64,000 nucleotides of DNA from Acanthochlamys bracteata (lineage: Eukaryota; Streptophyta; Magnoliopsida; Pandanales; Velloziaceae), in contig CM034140.1 of assembly GCA_019914995.1 (NCBI GenBank), forward strand, positions 5,456,001-5,520,000, read 5' to 3'. Below the pieces are notes generated by a model. The model was not told the origin of the DNA. It made no database searches and worked only from the letters and a program-made list of their open reading frames with translations. Of this stretch, positions 11,541 to 24,622 are shown piece by piece. Within the stretch, counting starts at the first letter, position 1, and each line of letters starts with the position of its first letter. The translations under genes and the position numbers were made by a program.

Positions 11541-12793
11541 AATTATTCGATTAGTAATTTGATTCATCTATGTTTCTGACTAGTTGTATGTATTGTAATA
11601 TAGATTGAGTTCAAAACCTTGATCTAAATACACTACTACTTTGTTGCACAGCAGCCTTACGATCTAATGATTTGTATATGGCAAGAAGTTTAGGTTAGGT
11701 AGTATTGCTTTAATAAGAAAACAAATGGGCCCCTATTATTCTACCAATCTTGAATATGTGATTTATGATTAGAAAGGCTATCATTTCTTTCCAATTTGTT
11801 TGTTCATTCATTCCTTCCTTTTACTAGTATATTGTGGGACTCTTGCAACTTGAACTTCTCAATGTGTCTTTAGTATTTAAAAATGTCGGCTCTTAAAATA
11901 ACAAAGCCAGCTTTGTGATTTAGCTTCAAATGATCTGTGAAACAGCTTTTGCGTAATGGTTGATAATTATCTTCCTTTTTTTATACTGTTAGTAACAGTT
12001 TGAATCAAAACTTGCATTTCATTTAAAAATAAAATAGCTTACACCTTTAAAGTTTTTTGCCACTTGCACAGAAAGCTCTACAGTTGCTAAGTTCCTACGT
12101 CCTTTGTATGCAGTGTGATTCGTTGTTGGTAAGACTTTTGGATATTGACAGATATTTTATTTTTTTAGCATCTGAGAATGGTACCTTATGGCAAAATGTG
12201 TTGAATTTTTAGAATTCTGTTTTAAAGAGTTTTCAGTTTACTGTTCTAATACTCTTTTGTTAATAAAAAAAAGTTGAGATTGTTGATTTATAAAAGGATT
12301 TTGTTGCTATTGGTAACGGGACTTTTGGTATATTCCTCATTTTTATTTTTTTCTAAATAATGCTTGGTTGAATTTCTAATACTAGATTTTTAAGGAGACA
12401 AAAATGTTGTTAATATTCCCCTATGTAGACTTAGAAATCACTTGAAATATACAAACGGTAAAATAACTAAACTAGCTTAAAAATACATGATGTCGTGTGG
12501 ACTGTCTTATGCACACAGATCGAGGTCAGTCATGATGGTTAGGTAGCTGCTAAGTGGTGACCGTGGTACGGACAAGACGATAAATTGTGAAATATGGCCC
12601 AAAATGATACATATTTTGCTTTTTTTCAGTTTATAATTTTTGTTCGCAATAAGTACTACTAGTAGTAAAGGAAATCTTGACAGGATTTCAATGAACAATA
12701 GGAACTTGATTCTGAAGCTAGAAGCATACCACTTCAATTCTGAAGCTAGAAGCACACAATTTCACTAGTAAGTAGCGTGATGTCTTGCTAGTT

Positions 12794-12990
12794 GTAACGT
12801 GATGTACGATTCTATGTAGTTGAAAAGTAAATTTTCTATTTATTGACTTCTAACTGTAGCAACTTCGTTTTAGTCCAACACTCTATAATCTATTTGTAAT
12901 GTGATGTACGATTCTACGTAGTTAAAAAGTAAATTTTTTATATTTCTTGACTTCTAACTGTAGCAACACTCGTTTTAGTCCCTTTTTCTT
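12794..12990. repeat. 102-bp tandem duplication inside block K copy 1
   Basis: gtaacgtgatgtacgattct at 12,794 recurs as gtaatgtgatgtacgattct at 12,896, and the following 90 bases match. The other K copies (19,850 and 50,585) have it once, so this duplication is private to copy 1. Confidence 0.85.
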
Positions 12991-13544
12991 GGCTATGGTT
13001 TGTTTGCAAGTGAGTTGGTACAGATGCTAATATATCATTTCAAAAGCAGCAGTTTGGTCATATTGCTTTCTACATTCTTTCATCTATGACTAGCACATAG
13101 AATTTGATTCTTGCAACTATGTGATTTGATTTTCTCCTTACTATATAAAGCATTGTAGAATTAAAAATAAAAACAAACTTCTAACTACTAAGTTTATATA
13201 ATTTGGTGCAAGTGTAGAGAACATGAATTCTAAAAAAGCAAGTATCTACTTTATTAAGCTTTTTGAGAAGGATATTAAAATCTTTATGTGCATTTGAATG
13301 CAATGGTTTTCAAATATATTAACTGGTGGAGGAATTATTGTATAACACCAAGAATTGTATAGTTGTATATGTGGTGCTAGTGTATTACTGTAACAGTTAA
13401 AGAAGTGAACTTAAGGAATGATTCAAACTATAATATTTATATTTGGAGCATTAGCTATGATATGAACACCATAACTTCAAGTGTATAGAGCTTTGTTTTG
13501 ATTTAAAAGAAGTAATGTGTAATTTGTTAATTACAAAATTGTGT

Positions 13545-14340
13545 TTGTAGGTGAGATTACTCTGTAGTTGATGGAGAAGTGTTGGATTTACTGATAAGAG
13601 CTTTTCCCGACTAGAACTAACACTTTGCATAAGTGGGAGATATGCTTGCTTTCCTTTCTTTTGGCTCGTGTTGCTTATATATTCCATTTATGTCAGTCCT
13701 ATGTGGTTTAGGTGCTTTGCATCTGGCATGCTTTACCTTTTACAAAAGTGGGATCATATACTGTTGTTCATATATGCCCGTGATTTGTGACCAATTAGAT
13801 TGTAATGCATCTACTCTAGTTCTTATCACTAAATGACATTCAATTTATATTTGTTGCAAGCTATCATCGCAAATTGTAAGCAAAAAAGAATACGAGATCT
13901 TATTGGAAATTGAGGATCTTAAATGAAGATATTAGATGAGATTCGGACGACAAAATGATACTATATCAGTATGCATACATGAATTGTTGAATTGAGTGTG
14001 CTTTCCATCAAGGAATTAGTCCCTTTGCTTTCATGAGGAACCAAACGAAAATATTTAAGTATTTACAGAGTAGTCCTTTTATAGGTAATGATGGTAGTTT
14101 GCTATCTGTTTCTCCTACCCAACATTAATTGATCACTTGGTTGGGGTGTAGTATTCGTTAGAATTTTTTGAAATGCATTGATTTGCATGCAGGTAGAGTT
14201 ATTTTCATCTTAAGTATATAACATGTACTTGTCCTACTATTCCCACACTTTTGATTGGGTATTTAAGCAAGATGCTTCCCAGACTGACGTTTTTTAGGAG
14301 ATTTCAGATTTTTTCCCAAAGTGCTCTGGATGGTTATAAG
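13545..14340 (+). pseudogene. Kinesin-14 (ATK1/KIN-14N type) neck and pre-P-loop exons, copy 1
   Basis: Kinesin-14s are minus-end-directed microtubule motors of the spindle and phragmoplast. Three islands lie here. One near 13,555-13,590 reads DGEVLDLLIR, possibly coiled coil (weak). One at about 13,862-13,950 reads YEILLEIEDLK followed by a damaged copy of the family's GNIRVFCR neck-to-motor junction. One ends at 14,340 with HTFDWVFKQDASQTDVF and, in a shifted frame, FSQSALDGYK directly before a GT donor. In Arabidopsis ATK1 the corresponding segment is FTFDKVFDHGASQEEVF...VQSALDGYK, just before the P-loop. No P-loop exon follows. A stop and a frameshift inside the motor exon make this a pseudogene. 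The motor exon is the firm evidence. Confidence 0.72.
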
Positions 14341-14399
14341 GTGGGTTGACTGTTGTCATTCCATTTTATTATTATTTTTTTTGTATCTAAGTTCATTTG

Positions 14400-15678
14400 T
14401 TGATTTAAAGTATAACAAAGATAGCAGAGGTCATTTTTAGCAAGAAGTTGACATTTCATCGTTTCCTATTAGTTTTGAAGTTTACCACAACATCATTGTC
14501 TATTATCGTTAATCTTACTGCAATAAATTCCTAGACTAAGAAGAACGAAAGATTACTTTTAGCAACATCATTTCCTATTTGTTTTGAAATATATGCTATT
14601 CTCTTAACTGATTTGTATATGCATATCAAGGGCAAATGAAATGGTGGGAAGGTTCTGATTTCTTATGTACTGGGGAAGATGATTGCCATTATCATAGAAA
14701 ATGAAGGCAATTATCAAACATGGTCCAACAGGTAAGAAAACTTTGTTTTATTTCTCAATATTTTTTTTTTTTTTTTTTTTTTGGCAGGAAGAGTTGATAC
14801 GTTTATTTGGACAGAATTCAATGAATATTACCGTCATGAAATCCTAACCTTGAAGTACAGCATGCTCAGTATTCAGCATTTTCTACTAATAAGATTTAGT
14901 CTTTGCAAGGTAACATAGATTAGAAACTCATCAGCAATCCCTACTTAGTTAAAGAGTACCTTTTAAATTTGATTATTTGTATTATTGCAACAAGGTTGTT
15001 TTTTACTTCATTGGAATGCTAAAAGAATAAAAGAATTGTGGAAGAACTCGGAGATAAAAGAGTACCAGTACGAGCATATTAGTTGTAAAATTAATTACCT
15101 ATCCATTAAGGAATTAATCCCTTTGCTCCCTTATGAAATTAACAAGAAACATACGAGTACTTCGTTGAGTTAACCTAACTTTAATATGAATACAAGTAAT
15201 GCTACAGGTGTTGCTTTTTCCCACCTGGAAATCAATTGAAAATCTCCTTTTATTTTCAAATAATTAAGTTACATGTTGCTTAACTATATATAGATACAGG
15301 TTCACAGATATCCTTACCTTTGATCCGGAGTTTAGTCAGGATGCTCCAGGTGGATGTAATTAGGAGATGACCGAGTTTTTGAAGATTGTTCCTCATGGTT
15401 ATCAGGTAGGCTGTGATCCCAGTTGGTTAGTTCGTTATTTCTTGGTTCATTTTGTCGCTTCAAAATACAATACAAATAGAAGTTGTGTTTAGCAAGACAT
15501 TCATGAGGTTGTTTCTTTCTTTGTTTAAGATTTTTTTTTCCTTAGACATTCATGTTGCTATTCATTTTAAACAACTTGAATGTCTATAGTTGTTAAAGTT
15601 GCTACGATGCATTCCTTAATTTAAATGTCAATACCAAAATTCCTTATCAAAGTTTAGCTTCAAGGGAGTGTGGTATTT
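14400..15678 (+). repeat. Block K' in unit 1, left part, interrupted by the solo LTR
   Basis: Matches 48,050-49,050 in unit 2, including a segment with gggaaggttctgatttcttatg (14,650 and 48,083). It contains the second type of kinesin motor exon (separate entry) and a 22-bp poly(T) run at 14,761-14,782. It continues at 18,287 after the LTR insertion. Confidence 0.8.
14985..15405 (+). pseudogene. Kinesin-14-like exons, diverged K' type, unit 1
   Basis: A neck-like segment near 15,005-15,070 (RIKELW, EYQYEH) is followed by an island at about 15,293-15,405 reading LTFDPEFSQDAPGG, then a stop, then EMTEFLKIVPHGYQ before a gtaggc donor. It aligns with the neighbouring motor exon (FD.VF.QDASQ...DGYK) but has diverged, so it is an older duplicate of the same exon. 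The unit 2 copy at 48,670-48,773 keeps the same reading and the same stop, so the stop predates the 29-kb duplication. Assignment to kinesin-14 rests on similarity to the better copies. Confidence 0.5.
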
Positions 15679-18281
15679 TGTAACCCCCCATACCTGCACG
15701 TGGGTTAAGTCCCACTAAAACCAACTAACATTAATAAACTTAATCTTTATTTTCTTTCTTCTAACCCTCTTCTAATTTTTCTTTCCTCCCGACGCGACGC
15801 AGCGCTCTTCTCCTCCCCCACCGAGCCTTCCTTCCTCCGACAGCAACTCTTCTTCTCCGGCAGCAAGAGCATCTCCTCTACCTGCAGAATGTCATTCTCC
15901 TTCTCTTTTTCCTCGCCGTTGCTTTTTCTTCAATTTTCACCGTGCGGGGTGAAAACTAGAGATTTCGCCGGACCTTTCCGCCGGACTTCCGGCTAGGGTA
16001 AGCAACTAAAATTTATCCCTTCATCTCAATGATGCTTTTCTCTTATTAATTGAGACGAATTTCGCTTGTATTGAGAATTTCACCGCCGAGCCGACGAAAT
16101 CATTTTTTCAATGATTTATGACTGCCGGCTTGCAATAATATCTTGGAATATTTTTCTTAATTTAGTGGTTGTTGTTTGCTTCGTGTAGCTGCTTGGATTT
16201 TATTCCGGCCGAAATTTCCTCCCGGCAGCACTATTCACGCCAGATTCCGGCAGTCGAGTGGGCCCCATCTGTAGGTAAGATGATTTACGTGTTAATGTGC
16301 ATTAGACGCTACTAGTTTGATGGATAATTAATTAGTTTTCGTTTAATGATCGCAAGATTGGAGAAAATCGGTGATTTTCAAAGGTTCGAAGCTAATTTGG
16401 AATTTATCGTCTCGTTTAAATCGGTAAGCTTTCTAGTTTTGCTATCGTTAGAATAATTGCGTAGTGGATAGGATTAAGTAATTGGTTGTTTGGTTGAAAT
16501 CCTATTATGAGATTCCGCCGTCTCGGCGACGTGCTTATAAAGGATTGTGATAGATATTATGATTGATTAGATTAATTTTGTTTAACGCAATTAAGTAATA
16601 GTTGTGCCATGTGTGTGTTATAGCTTTTCGTTGAGGAATGTGGACTAAGGGATTTGGCTTAGAGTAATCAGTGGATTAATTGATCACGGGGAAAACAGGT
16701 GAGGGTTACCGTGCTTTTCTCTCTTAGTTTGCGTTAGGCTGCTGGCGCAGGTAACATCCACTTGGAATTTCGGTATAATTCGCCACTTTCTTTATATTGA
16801 ATAAATTACTCTTCATGCTAGATAATGACTATATGTGTGGAATATGTTCGTAGGAATTCTCTATGAACTAGTCTAGTAGCATGTTGTAACTAAAGGTTTT
16901 ACCGTTGATTTATGTTATATAAGTTATTATATGTAAAGCCTAATATGCTTAGAGCATGGTGACCATAATATAATTCTGCACAAATCGAGGATGTTTATTA
17001 TTTATGTTGCATGACCATTATCTTTGAGCATGGATAAACGAACTATGAAACATGTATATGCTTAGAGACATGATTTATATTAAACTAAAATGGCATGAGT
17101 TTGCATGTCATAACGCATAGACACTCGCGCTGCACGAGGGCAGGCGAGTCAGGGGCTGAGATCAGGACCCCAGTGGGTGTCGGGCGGGCACCCACCTATG
17201 GCCATAGTATTTTAGGCCCATGCGCGTGGGGGCAATACCACGGCCCATTCGGTTAGATCACCCGAATGGTTGTACCTCGCCGAGGCAGGAGTAGCCTGGT
17301 TTGTAGGTTGAGTTGGAGATTGGATCTCGCTCTATATTATATATTTATTTTCCTGATTCCCTGACTAGTGTTACATCATGGATATAGATAGATAAACATG
17401 TATGATATCATATTAGACATGTTTGGATAATGGTATTATAGCGTGCATAGTGGACTTTATGTATTTAGAATGCTATAGTGAAAGAAATATGAACGATGTA
17501 GTTTGTTCTCATAGTATACATGGCATCTAATGAATATTATTGCATATCATTATAGTATGATATCGTTTGGACTGCATTAGTTGCATGTCAAAGCCCTCCG
17601 TATCTGTTCTTATTGGAAACTAGGTTGGTATGGGACGACCTAGGACCCAATAAAGCTTGTTCTGCTCTAATCGTTGCATATGTTGCATGTAGCAGATAGA
17701 ATTGAAACAATTAGGGTAATGCATTAGAAGCCCTAAATGGCGCATTCTGTTATTTCACCTCACTGAGTCTGGGCTCATCCCTTTTTTTTCTTTGGCCTCT
17801 CCCAGATATTTCAGGTACTAGCGGGAGCTGACAGGATATAGTACTGAGTTTTGATATAGCACGTCGACGGTAGATCCGTGTACTCATAGTTTATTTTGGC
17901 ATATAGATGGCTCTGTTATTTTCTTAAGATATGTATTTCTCTTATATCTTTTTGGCTTTGTATTTGAATTGTAAATTGAAGTTTTGGATATGTAATAGGT
18001 GTTGGTGGCTACCGGTAGCCCATAGATATTTTATTTGGTTGGTTTTGGTATTGAAAGTATTTGTTTGCTTTTGCTTTGTTTTATCGTTATCAAATGATTT
18101 ATTGTAGTACAGGTTTCTACTTGAAATTATAGGGAAGGTTCTGCCAAAATTTTATTTATTTGAAAATATTTGGTGAACCGTTTATGATGTTTTTGGGTCA
18201 GGCTTACTAGACTGGATCCAGTTTGGATGTTATCCAGACAGGTCTAGTCTAGGCCGGTCGCGGCCGGGTTGGGTCGTGACA
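15679..18281 (+). mobile_element. Solo LTR, probably Ty3/gypsy (2,603 bp)
   Basis: The element starts TGTAACCCCCC, ends GGGTCGTGACA (TG...CA ends) and is flanked by the 5-bp direct repeat tattt at 15,674-15,678 and 18,282-18,286. Unit 2 has the empty site with a single tattt at 49,043-49,047. There is no internal coding region and no second LTR, so this is a solo LTR left by recombination of a full element. Its length and end sequences resemble long LTRs of plant Ty3/gypsy chromoviruses; this assignment and the orientation are by resemblance only. The interior is more G+C-rich than its surroundings. It inserted after the unit 1/unit 2 duplication. Confidence 0.82.
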
Positions 18282-18286
18282 TATTT

Positions 18287-18624
18287 GCCCCCTCATAAGG
18301 TTACATTTTAATTGTTGTACAATAGGTAGAACTAATTTCAAGATGTACAGTTTTTGCTTTCTTTCTGTCTGTTTTTTCCCCCTAAATGGCTTGGATGTTT
18401 TATTGGACACAATTAAGTGGTATGCACATTTACAGGCCCTTATGGGCCATAGATTAGGGAATATAATAGAATTCAATAGATTTAAAAGCAGATAATTCCT
18501 TTCTTCGATAACGGAAACGATTTTTTTTTTCCGTAAGATAGTTCTCTGGATAGTGTAGTAAGTCCTTATTTGTACGTGAACATTGATTAACTTTTGATTG
18601 AATTTGAATAAAAAATTCTTATTG
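18287..18624. repeat. Block K' in unit 1, right part; no gene seen
   Basis: Continues the K' block after the LTR and matches 49,048-49,375 (ggttacattttaattgt-like start, gcccttatgggcc). I see no coding content. Confidence 0.7.
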
Positions 18625-21400
18625 ATATTAACTTGATTCGTCTACGTTTCTGACAGTTGTATATACTGTAATGTAGATTGAGTTCAAAACCTTGATCTAA
18701 ATACATTCACTACTTTGTTGCACAGCAGCCTTACGATCTAATGGTTTGTATCAAGGCAAGAACTTTAGTTTAGGTAGTATTGCTTTATTAAGAAAACAAA
18801 TGGGCCCCTATTATTCTACTAAACTCTAATATGTGATTTATGATTAGAAATGCTATCATTGGCTTCCAATTTGTTTGTTCATTCATTCCTTCCTTTTACT
18901 AGTATATTGTGAGACTCTTGCAATTTGAACTTTTCAATGTCACTTTAATATTTAAAATATGTCTAGCTCTTAAAATAACAAAGCCAGCTTTGTGATTTAA
19001 CTTCAAAGGGTCTATGAAATAGCTTTTACGTAATGGTTGATAATTATCTTCCTTTTCTTATAGTCTTACTAACAGTTTGAATCAAAACTTGCATTTCATT
19101 TAAAAATAGAATAGCTTACACCTTTAAAGTTTTTTGTCACTTGCACAGAAAGCTCTACTATTGGTAAGTTCCTACGTCCTTTGTATGCAGTGTGATTCGT
19201 TGTTGGTTAGGCTTTTGGTATCGACAGATATTTTATTTTTTTAGCATCTGAAAATGGTACCTTATGGCAAAATGTGTTGAATATCTAGAATTCCGTTTTA
19301 AAGAGTTTTCAATTTACTCCTCTAATACTCTTTTGTTAATTAAAAATGTTAAGATTGTTGATTTATTAAAGGATTTTGTAGCTATTAGTAACGGGACTTC
19401 TGGTATATGCCTCATCTTAATTTTGTATAAATAACGGTTGGTTGAATTTCTAATACTAGATTTTCAAATAGACAAAAGTGTTGTTAATATTCCACTATGT
19501 AGACTTAAAAAATCACTTGAAATATACAAACAGTGAAATAATTAAACTAAGTTAAAGTACCTGATGTTGTGTGGACGGTCTTGTGCACGTAGGTCGGGGT
19601 CAGTCGTGATGGTTAGGTATTTGCTAAAGTGTTGACCGTGATACGGACAAGAAAGAAATTGTGAAATATGGCCCAAATTCATACATAATTTTGCGTTTTT
19701 TTAGTTTTTAATTTGCTCCCTTAAGTAGTGCTAGTAGTAAACAATATCTTGATAGGATTTCAATGAACAATAGGAACTTGAATCTGAAGCTAAAAGCACA
19801 CCATCTCACTTAGTAAGTGGCTTCTTGGCTAATATGTCTAGCTATTTGCGACGTGATGTACGATTCTAAGTAGTTAAAAGGTATCTTTTCTATTTATTGA
19901 CTTCTGGCTGTAGCAACTTTGTTTTAGTCCAACACTCATTAATCTATGAGGAGACAAAGGGGCCATTATCCTTGTTATGGTTTGTTGCAATTGAGTTGGT
20001 ATGGATTCTAATATAACATTTCAAAAGCATCAGTTTTGTCATATTGCTTTCTACGTTCTTTCATGTGTCGCTGGCATATATCATTTTGTCCTTGTAACTT
20101 TGTGATTTTGATTTTCTCATTATATAAATAATTTTAGAATTAAAAATAACAAAACAAACTTCTAACTACTAAGTTTATATAATTTGGTGCAAGTGTGGAG
20201 AAGATGAATCTTGAAAAAGCAAGTATCTACTTTATTAAGCTTTTTGAGAAGGATATTCAAAACTTTATCTGCATTTGAATGCAATGGTTTTCAAATATAT
20301 TAACTGGCGGAGCAATTATTGGATAACACCAAGAATTGTACAGTTGTATATGTGGTACTACAGTATTACTGTAACAGTTAAAGAAGTTAACTTTAATAGA
20401 AAGATTCAAACTATAATATTTATATTTGGAGCATAAGCTATGATATGAACACCAACTTCAAGTAGAGAGCGCTTTTAAAATAACAAAATTGTGCTAAAAG
20501 AAGTAACTTGTAATTCATTAATTACAAAAGTGTATTTGTAGGTGAGATTACTATGTAGTTGATGGAGAAGTGTTGGATTTATTGATAAGAGCTTTTTCCG
20601 ACTAGAACTAACTCTTTGCATAAGTGGGACATACTGCTTGCTTTCTTTGCGTTTGGCTCGTGTTGCTTATAGCTTCCATTTATGTCAGTCCTATGTGGTT
20701 TAGGTGCTTTGCACCCGGCATGCTTTACCTTTCTAGAAACATGGGATGTAGACATATACAATTGTTTATCTATGTCTGTGACTTGTGACCAATTAGATTT
20801 TAATGCATCTATTCTAGTTCTTATTACTAAAATGACATGCATTGCTTATTTGTTTCAAGATATCATCGCAAGTTATAAGCAAGAAAGAATACAAGATCTT
20901 AATAGAAATTGAGAATCTTAAATGAGAATATTAGATGATATTCGGAAGACAAAATAATACTATATCAGTATGCATAAATGAATTGCTGAATCGAGTGTGC
21001 TTTCCATCAAGGAATTAGTCCCTTTTGCTTTCTTGAGGAACCAAAAGAAAATATTTAAGTACTTTGCAGAGTTAGTCATCCTTTGATAGGCATTGATAGT
21101 AGTTCTATAGTTGTTAACTCTTTTCCTACCCAACATTAGTTGATCACTCGGTGGTAGTTGTAGTACTATCAAGAATAATTTTAAATGCATTGATTTGTAC
21201 GCTCTGTTAGCAAATAAGTCCAGTTCTTTTCATCTAAAGTATGTATACATGTAATGGTTCCGACTATTCCCATTCTTTTGATTGGGTATATAATCAGGAT
21301 GCTTCCCAGACTGATCTTTTTGGAGGATATTTTAGCGTTTTCCAAAGTTATTCCCAGACTCGAGTAAGAACTTTCTCTTCTTTTTCGCCTTGGCTTTTTG
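18625..21400 (+). repeat. Block K, copy 2
   Basis: Second copy of the kinesin cassette in unit 1, collinear with 11,540-14,400 and 49,375-52,090. The intron modules keep the same order. The exons at its 3' end are described separately. Confidence 0.85.
20545..21363 (+). pseudogene. Kinesin-14 neck and pre-P-loop exons, copy 2
   Basis: The neck island lies near 20,870-20,945 (RIQDL; LKxGNIRVF-like remnant). The motor island at 21,270-21,363 reads HSFDWVYNQDASQTDLF and stays open to its end, unlike copy 1. Its last part has changed, however: the family's SALDGYK ending is replaced by QSYSQTR before gtaag, and copy 51,255-52,076 shares the altered ending. The HSFxFDKVF-like start is closest to ATK1-type kinesin-14. 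No P-loop (GQTGSGKT) exon is seen before the next block. Confidence 0.65.
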
Positions 21401-23250
21401 TTAGATCAAATGTTTAACTCCAAATAGCTAAGCAGCAAGCACAGTACAAAATTGAGATTTCTAGGAAAGATTATACCCCATTATAATCTTCCAAAATTGT
21501 GAAATCTTATATAAATGGTGTTCCAATTTTATCGATTAACTGGTTGTTTTGGTTTTCCAATTTATTTATGAAAGACCTAGCATTTTGGGCTATAGTTTGC
21601 GTTATTGAACTGTTCCAAGAGTAAATTGTGTTAGATAGATGGATACCATATGTTCCAAATGTTGCTCTGAATTCGGTATTAACTGTTGTAGTTCTCTTTT
21701 GTTTTGTAACGTAGTTATAAATTTTGATCTAAAAAGAAAAATCGGTATTTATTAGTAATCTAGATATTGAGTGCATGCTTTATTATGAATTCCTTAAATT
21801 TGCGTAAAGATGCTTGGTTGTAACTCTGGCAGTTGCTATGTTATTGCTGAGATAAAAAACCAATAAGTATTTTGTACACACAATTAAAAAGGAATTGAAT
21901 TACATAATCATGAGAAACAAATACTACTTTGAGATGAAAGTTAGTTTCCTGAATTGTGTTTTGCTTATAAGTGAAGATCAGCCTTAATGACTAGGATATT
22001 CGGTAGATGAGTCAACAAATTAATCATACTCAAGAAGGTAATGATTAGGGTTACATGGAATGAAGCCGAAGTATCATAGATGGTCCAAAGATATGTTTGT
22101 TTTGTGTTATTGTTCTTTTAAGGATACTAGTTTCAGAGTATAGGAAGGTTAGAAGATGATTTAGTCATATGCGCAGATGGTGCTTTTACATGATGCGATA
22201 GTTTCATGCAGAAAGTCATGTCCCACGCACCTCGTTATTAGGTTAGATTAGCAATCTAAGGAGTTTTATGCATTTAAGCCCTTGAAGTGTTTATAATAAT
22301 TTCATATTTTCTTAAGTTAGCGAGTTGTTCTTATTCTTAATACGTTGTCAATATTTTGGTTTGTTTTATAAGAATCTGTCTGAAAGTTTAATGAGATTTT
22401 CGTATAACATTTGGGTAAATGATTAGAAATGCTTCAGTTTATATTGGAATTAGTATTTATATTCATTCGTTCATTACTAGTAGGTCATGGGCAACCTTGC
22501 AATTTGAAGTACTTAATCTTTTCACCGAAGCATATCAGCTTTTGAAACAATAAATTAGCTATGTAATGACATACAGCTTTTCCCCTTTCTAAATTTGTAG
22601 TAGTCATTGTGAACTAATGTTATTTATATCTTATAAATTACAAATGGAAGGTCCGGCATCTGCAAAGTTCTTTATTAGTCTACGGAAGCTTCAACAGCCG
22701 GTAAGTTTTTACATTTTTGGTTACCATTGAACTTTCAATGTCAGCGAAGTGTTCAATTGAGACACATTTCATGTTGCTGAACTTCTAAAAAATGATAGCG
22801 TATGTCGAAATTAATGTTAAATACTTACAAATTCTATTTTCAGTAACCACTTTATTGTTGTATCACTAGTTTGTAGGTTAACATAGATAAAACTGTAGAT
22901 ATAAAAAAACAAACAAAAAAACATTGGATCTTTGAGTATATGCTTTGTGTTGAGCTCCTTAATTTTGTACAATAATGAGTAGTTGCATTTATAAAAGTTG
23001 CTAGGTTTTGAAGGAGATGAAAAGCTATTGGTACTCCATAACGACACTTTGAGGGCAATTGAATTATATAATCTACAAGAAAACTAATTTGAAGGATATG
23101 CTGTTCTATGAACTGTTTCATGATGCAGATAAAAAATAATCTAATGATTATAGAAACGGACTTGTTACGTACTCGCAGAGGTGATGAGAATGTTTATGAA
23201 AAATGAAAGCAAATTATGACACATGGCCCAAACTGATACAGGATTTTGTT
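21400..23250. repeat. Block J, unit 1 copy 1: intron-like, unrecognised island
   Basis: Matches 28,470-29,330 and 52,130-53,480. A small conserved island near 22,040-22,100 reads MKPKYHRWSK or AEVS depending on frame; the 28,930 copy reads MKPKYQRWSKD. A second island near 22,645-22,700 reads EGPASAKFFISLRKL before gtaag. I recognise neither. Both recur in unit 2 (52,680 and 53,286). Confidence 0.5.
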
Positions 23251-24314
23251 TTGTTTTCTGTATTTTGTTTTTTGACTAGTAGTGAGTAGAAAAGAATATT
23301 GGTATAATATTTTAAACGACTATTTCTATCTTGTTATAATATAGTAGTTAGAGTAGAAAAAAATATTAGTATTGTATTTAAATGAATGTTTCTATCTCGA
23401 AATCAGCGGATTCAATAATAAAATTTGAAGCACACTATTTCAATTAGTAACTAGCTTCTTTTGCTGATATGAGTGACCATTTGTGATGGAATGTAGATTT
23501 TAGTACGGAAAACTAATCTAAATACATTTCAATAATTTTTTTTGACAGCAATAACATGCTTTTAGTTTGACACTCTTATTTTAATTTTTTGTCATATTGC
23601 TTTGTACATTCTTGCACTCATTCTACTAGCATATCTTGTGATTCTTGCAAATTTGTGGTTCTGATTGTAGCTTCTAAGATAGTTTATTTTGGTGCAAATC
23701 TTGAGAAGATGAAACCTCAATAAGGTATGTTCTTTTTAATACGCTGCAATTAGTTATTAATCGTTATAACGATTGACTTTGTCATTTTGTAATTATATTT
23801 AGGAAAGCTCTTGCATGTTAGGCGATAGTTTCTCATTTTGGTCCTGTTCCTAGCTACAATTGATTGCTAAATAGGTGAATACCATACATTTAAAATAATC
23901 TTTGTTGATCTTTTGATATTCTTCTGGTTTGGTAACGTGTATATTTATGGCCATGTATTTACTCTTTTTGTGTCACTAGAAATAAAGCTTGTTGATGCAT
24001 ACAGTTATAAGATGTTAATCTCATTTTCACAAAAGCAATTATATACAAGTCGACTTTTGTTGAAAAGGAATTTTGAATTTGATGTGCATTTTATTACTGT
24101 TCTTTTAGTACACTTTATCGGGGAGTTATTGTTATTTGGGAGAATTGTGTGTATGGTCTTCTGTCTCATTATATTTTAGGTATGTAGGTAAAAAGGTTAA
24201 TTTAAAAGAGAAAATTGATAATGTTAACAATTGGGTTTGGAGCATAAGCTATTGTACGAATCCCTTTTAAATATGTCTTTGTATGTACGTGTTTGTAACT
24301 AGATTTACGTGCAG

Positions 24315-24418
24315 CTAGCAGACAAGTATTTGAACTATTTGATATCAAAGCAGGAAATAAGCTTGCTCAAGCAAAAGAAAGATCAACAATCAATATAGAC
24401 CAAACTAGTATAACAATT
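24315..24418 (+). pseudogene. Unrecognised protein-like exon (FDIKAGNKLAQ island), unit 1
   Basis: Between an acceptor (acgtgcag) and a gtgtat donor, one frame is open throughout and reads SRQVFELFDIKAGNKLAQAK, then a stretch containing TINIDQTSITI. The unit 2 copy at about 53,840-53,940 keeps most of this (DIKAGNKLAQTK, TINIDQTSI) while its 5' part is altered. Conservation is much higher than in the flanking introns. I do not know the family. Its position between kinesin cassettes and the SR fossil does not settle which gene it came from. The next island (24,512-24,622) is probably the following exon. Confidence 0.45.
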
Positions 24419-24511
24419 GTGTATGTTTACTTTTATGTCGTTTTTCAAGCTCTTATTTGTGCGTCTAACGGAGCAAATGCAGCTGTTTTTTGAACTATTT
24501 TGTGCATGTAT

Positions 24512-24622
24512 ACTGAAGTGAGCCCTATTGATGATTTGGTTGCAGGTAAGGCATTAGATTTGTTACATACTGATGATTATGATCTCAAAAAATCTAAGCC
24601 AACTATCACTCACGAGCTCTAA
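24512..24622 (+). pseudogene. Unrecognised protein-like exon (ALDLLHTDDYDL island), unit 1
   Basis: One frame reads TEVSPIDDLVAGKALDLLHT, then DDYDLKKSKPTITHEL and a stop. The unit 2 copy (54,039-54,149) reads TEVSLIDDLLAGK, then is shifted by a 2-bp loss, and later agrees again (DDYDL, KSRPTI) before a clear acag-gtacg donor. The unit 1 stop overlaps the old donor region, so it probably arose by decay of that splice site. The content is acidic and helical with no motif I can name. Confidence 0.45.

Larger units (their letters stand above)
11540..14400 (+). repeat. Block K, copy 1 (about 2.9 kb, kinesin-14 cassette with introns)
   Basis: Matches 18,625-21,400 and 49,375-52,090 almost end to end, with shared landmarks such as caaatgggcccctattattcta, gtcatattgctttctacattc, and the neck and motor exons at the 3' end. 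The spacing to the next copy in unit 1 is about 7.0 kb. Apart from the final exons the block is intron-like and A+T-rich. Confidence 0.85.

Noticed and set aside
15679-18281. A host gene with G+C-rich first exon and introns
   Set aside because: TG...CA ends, a target-site duplication and the empty site in unit 2 show an inserted LTR; there is no long open frame.
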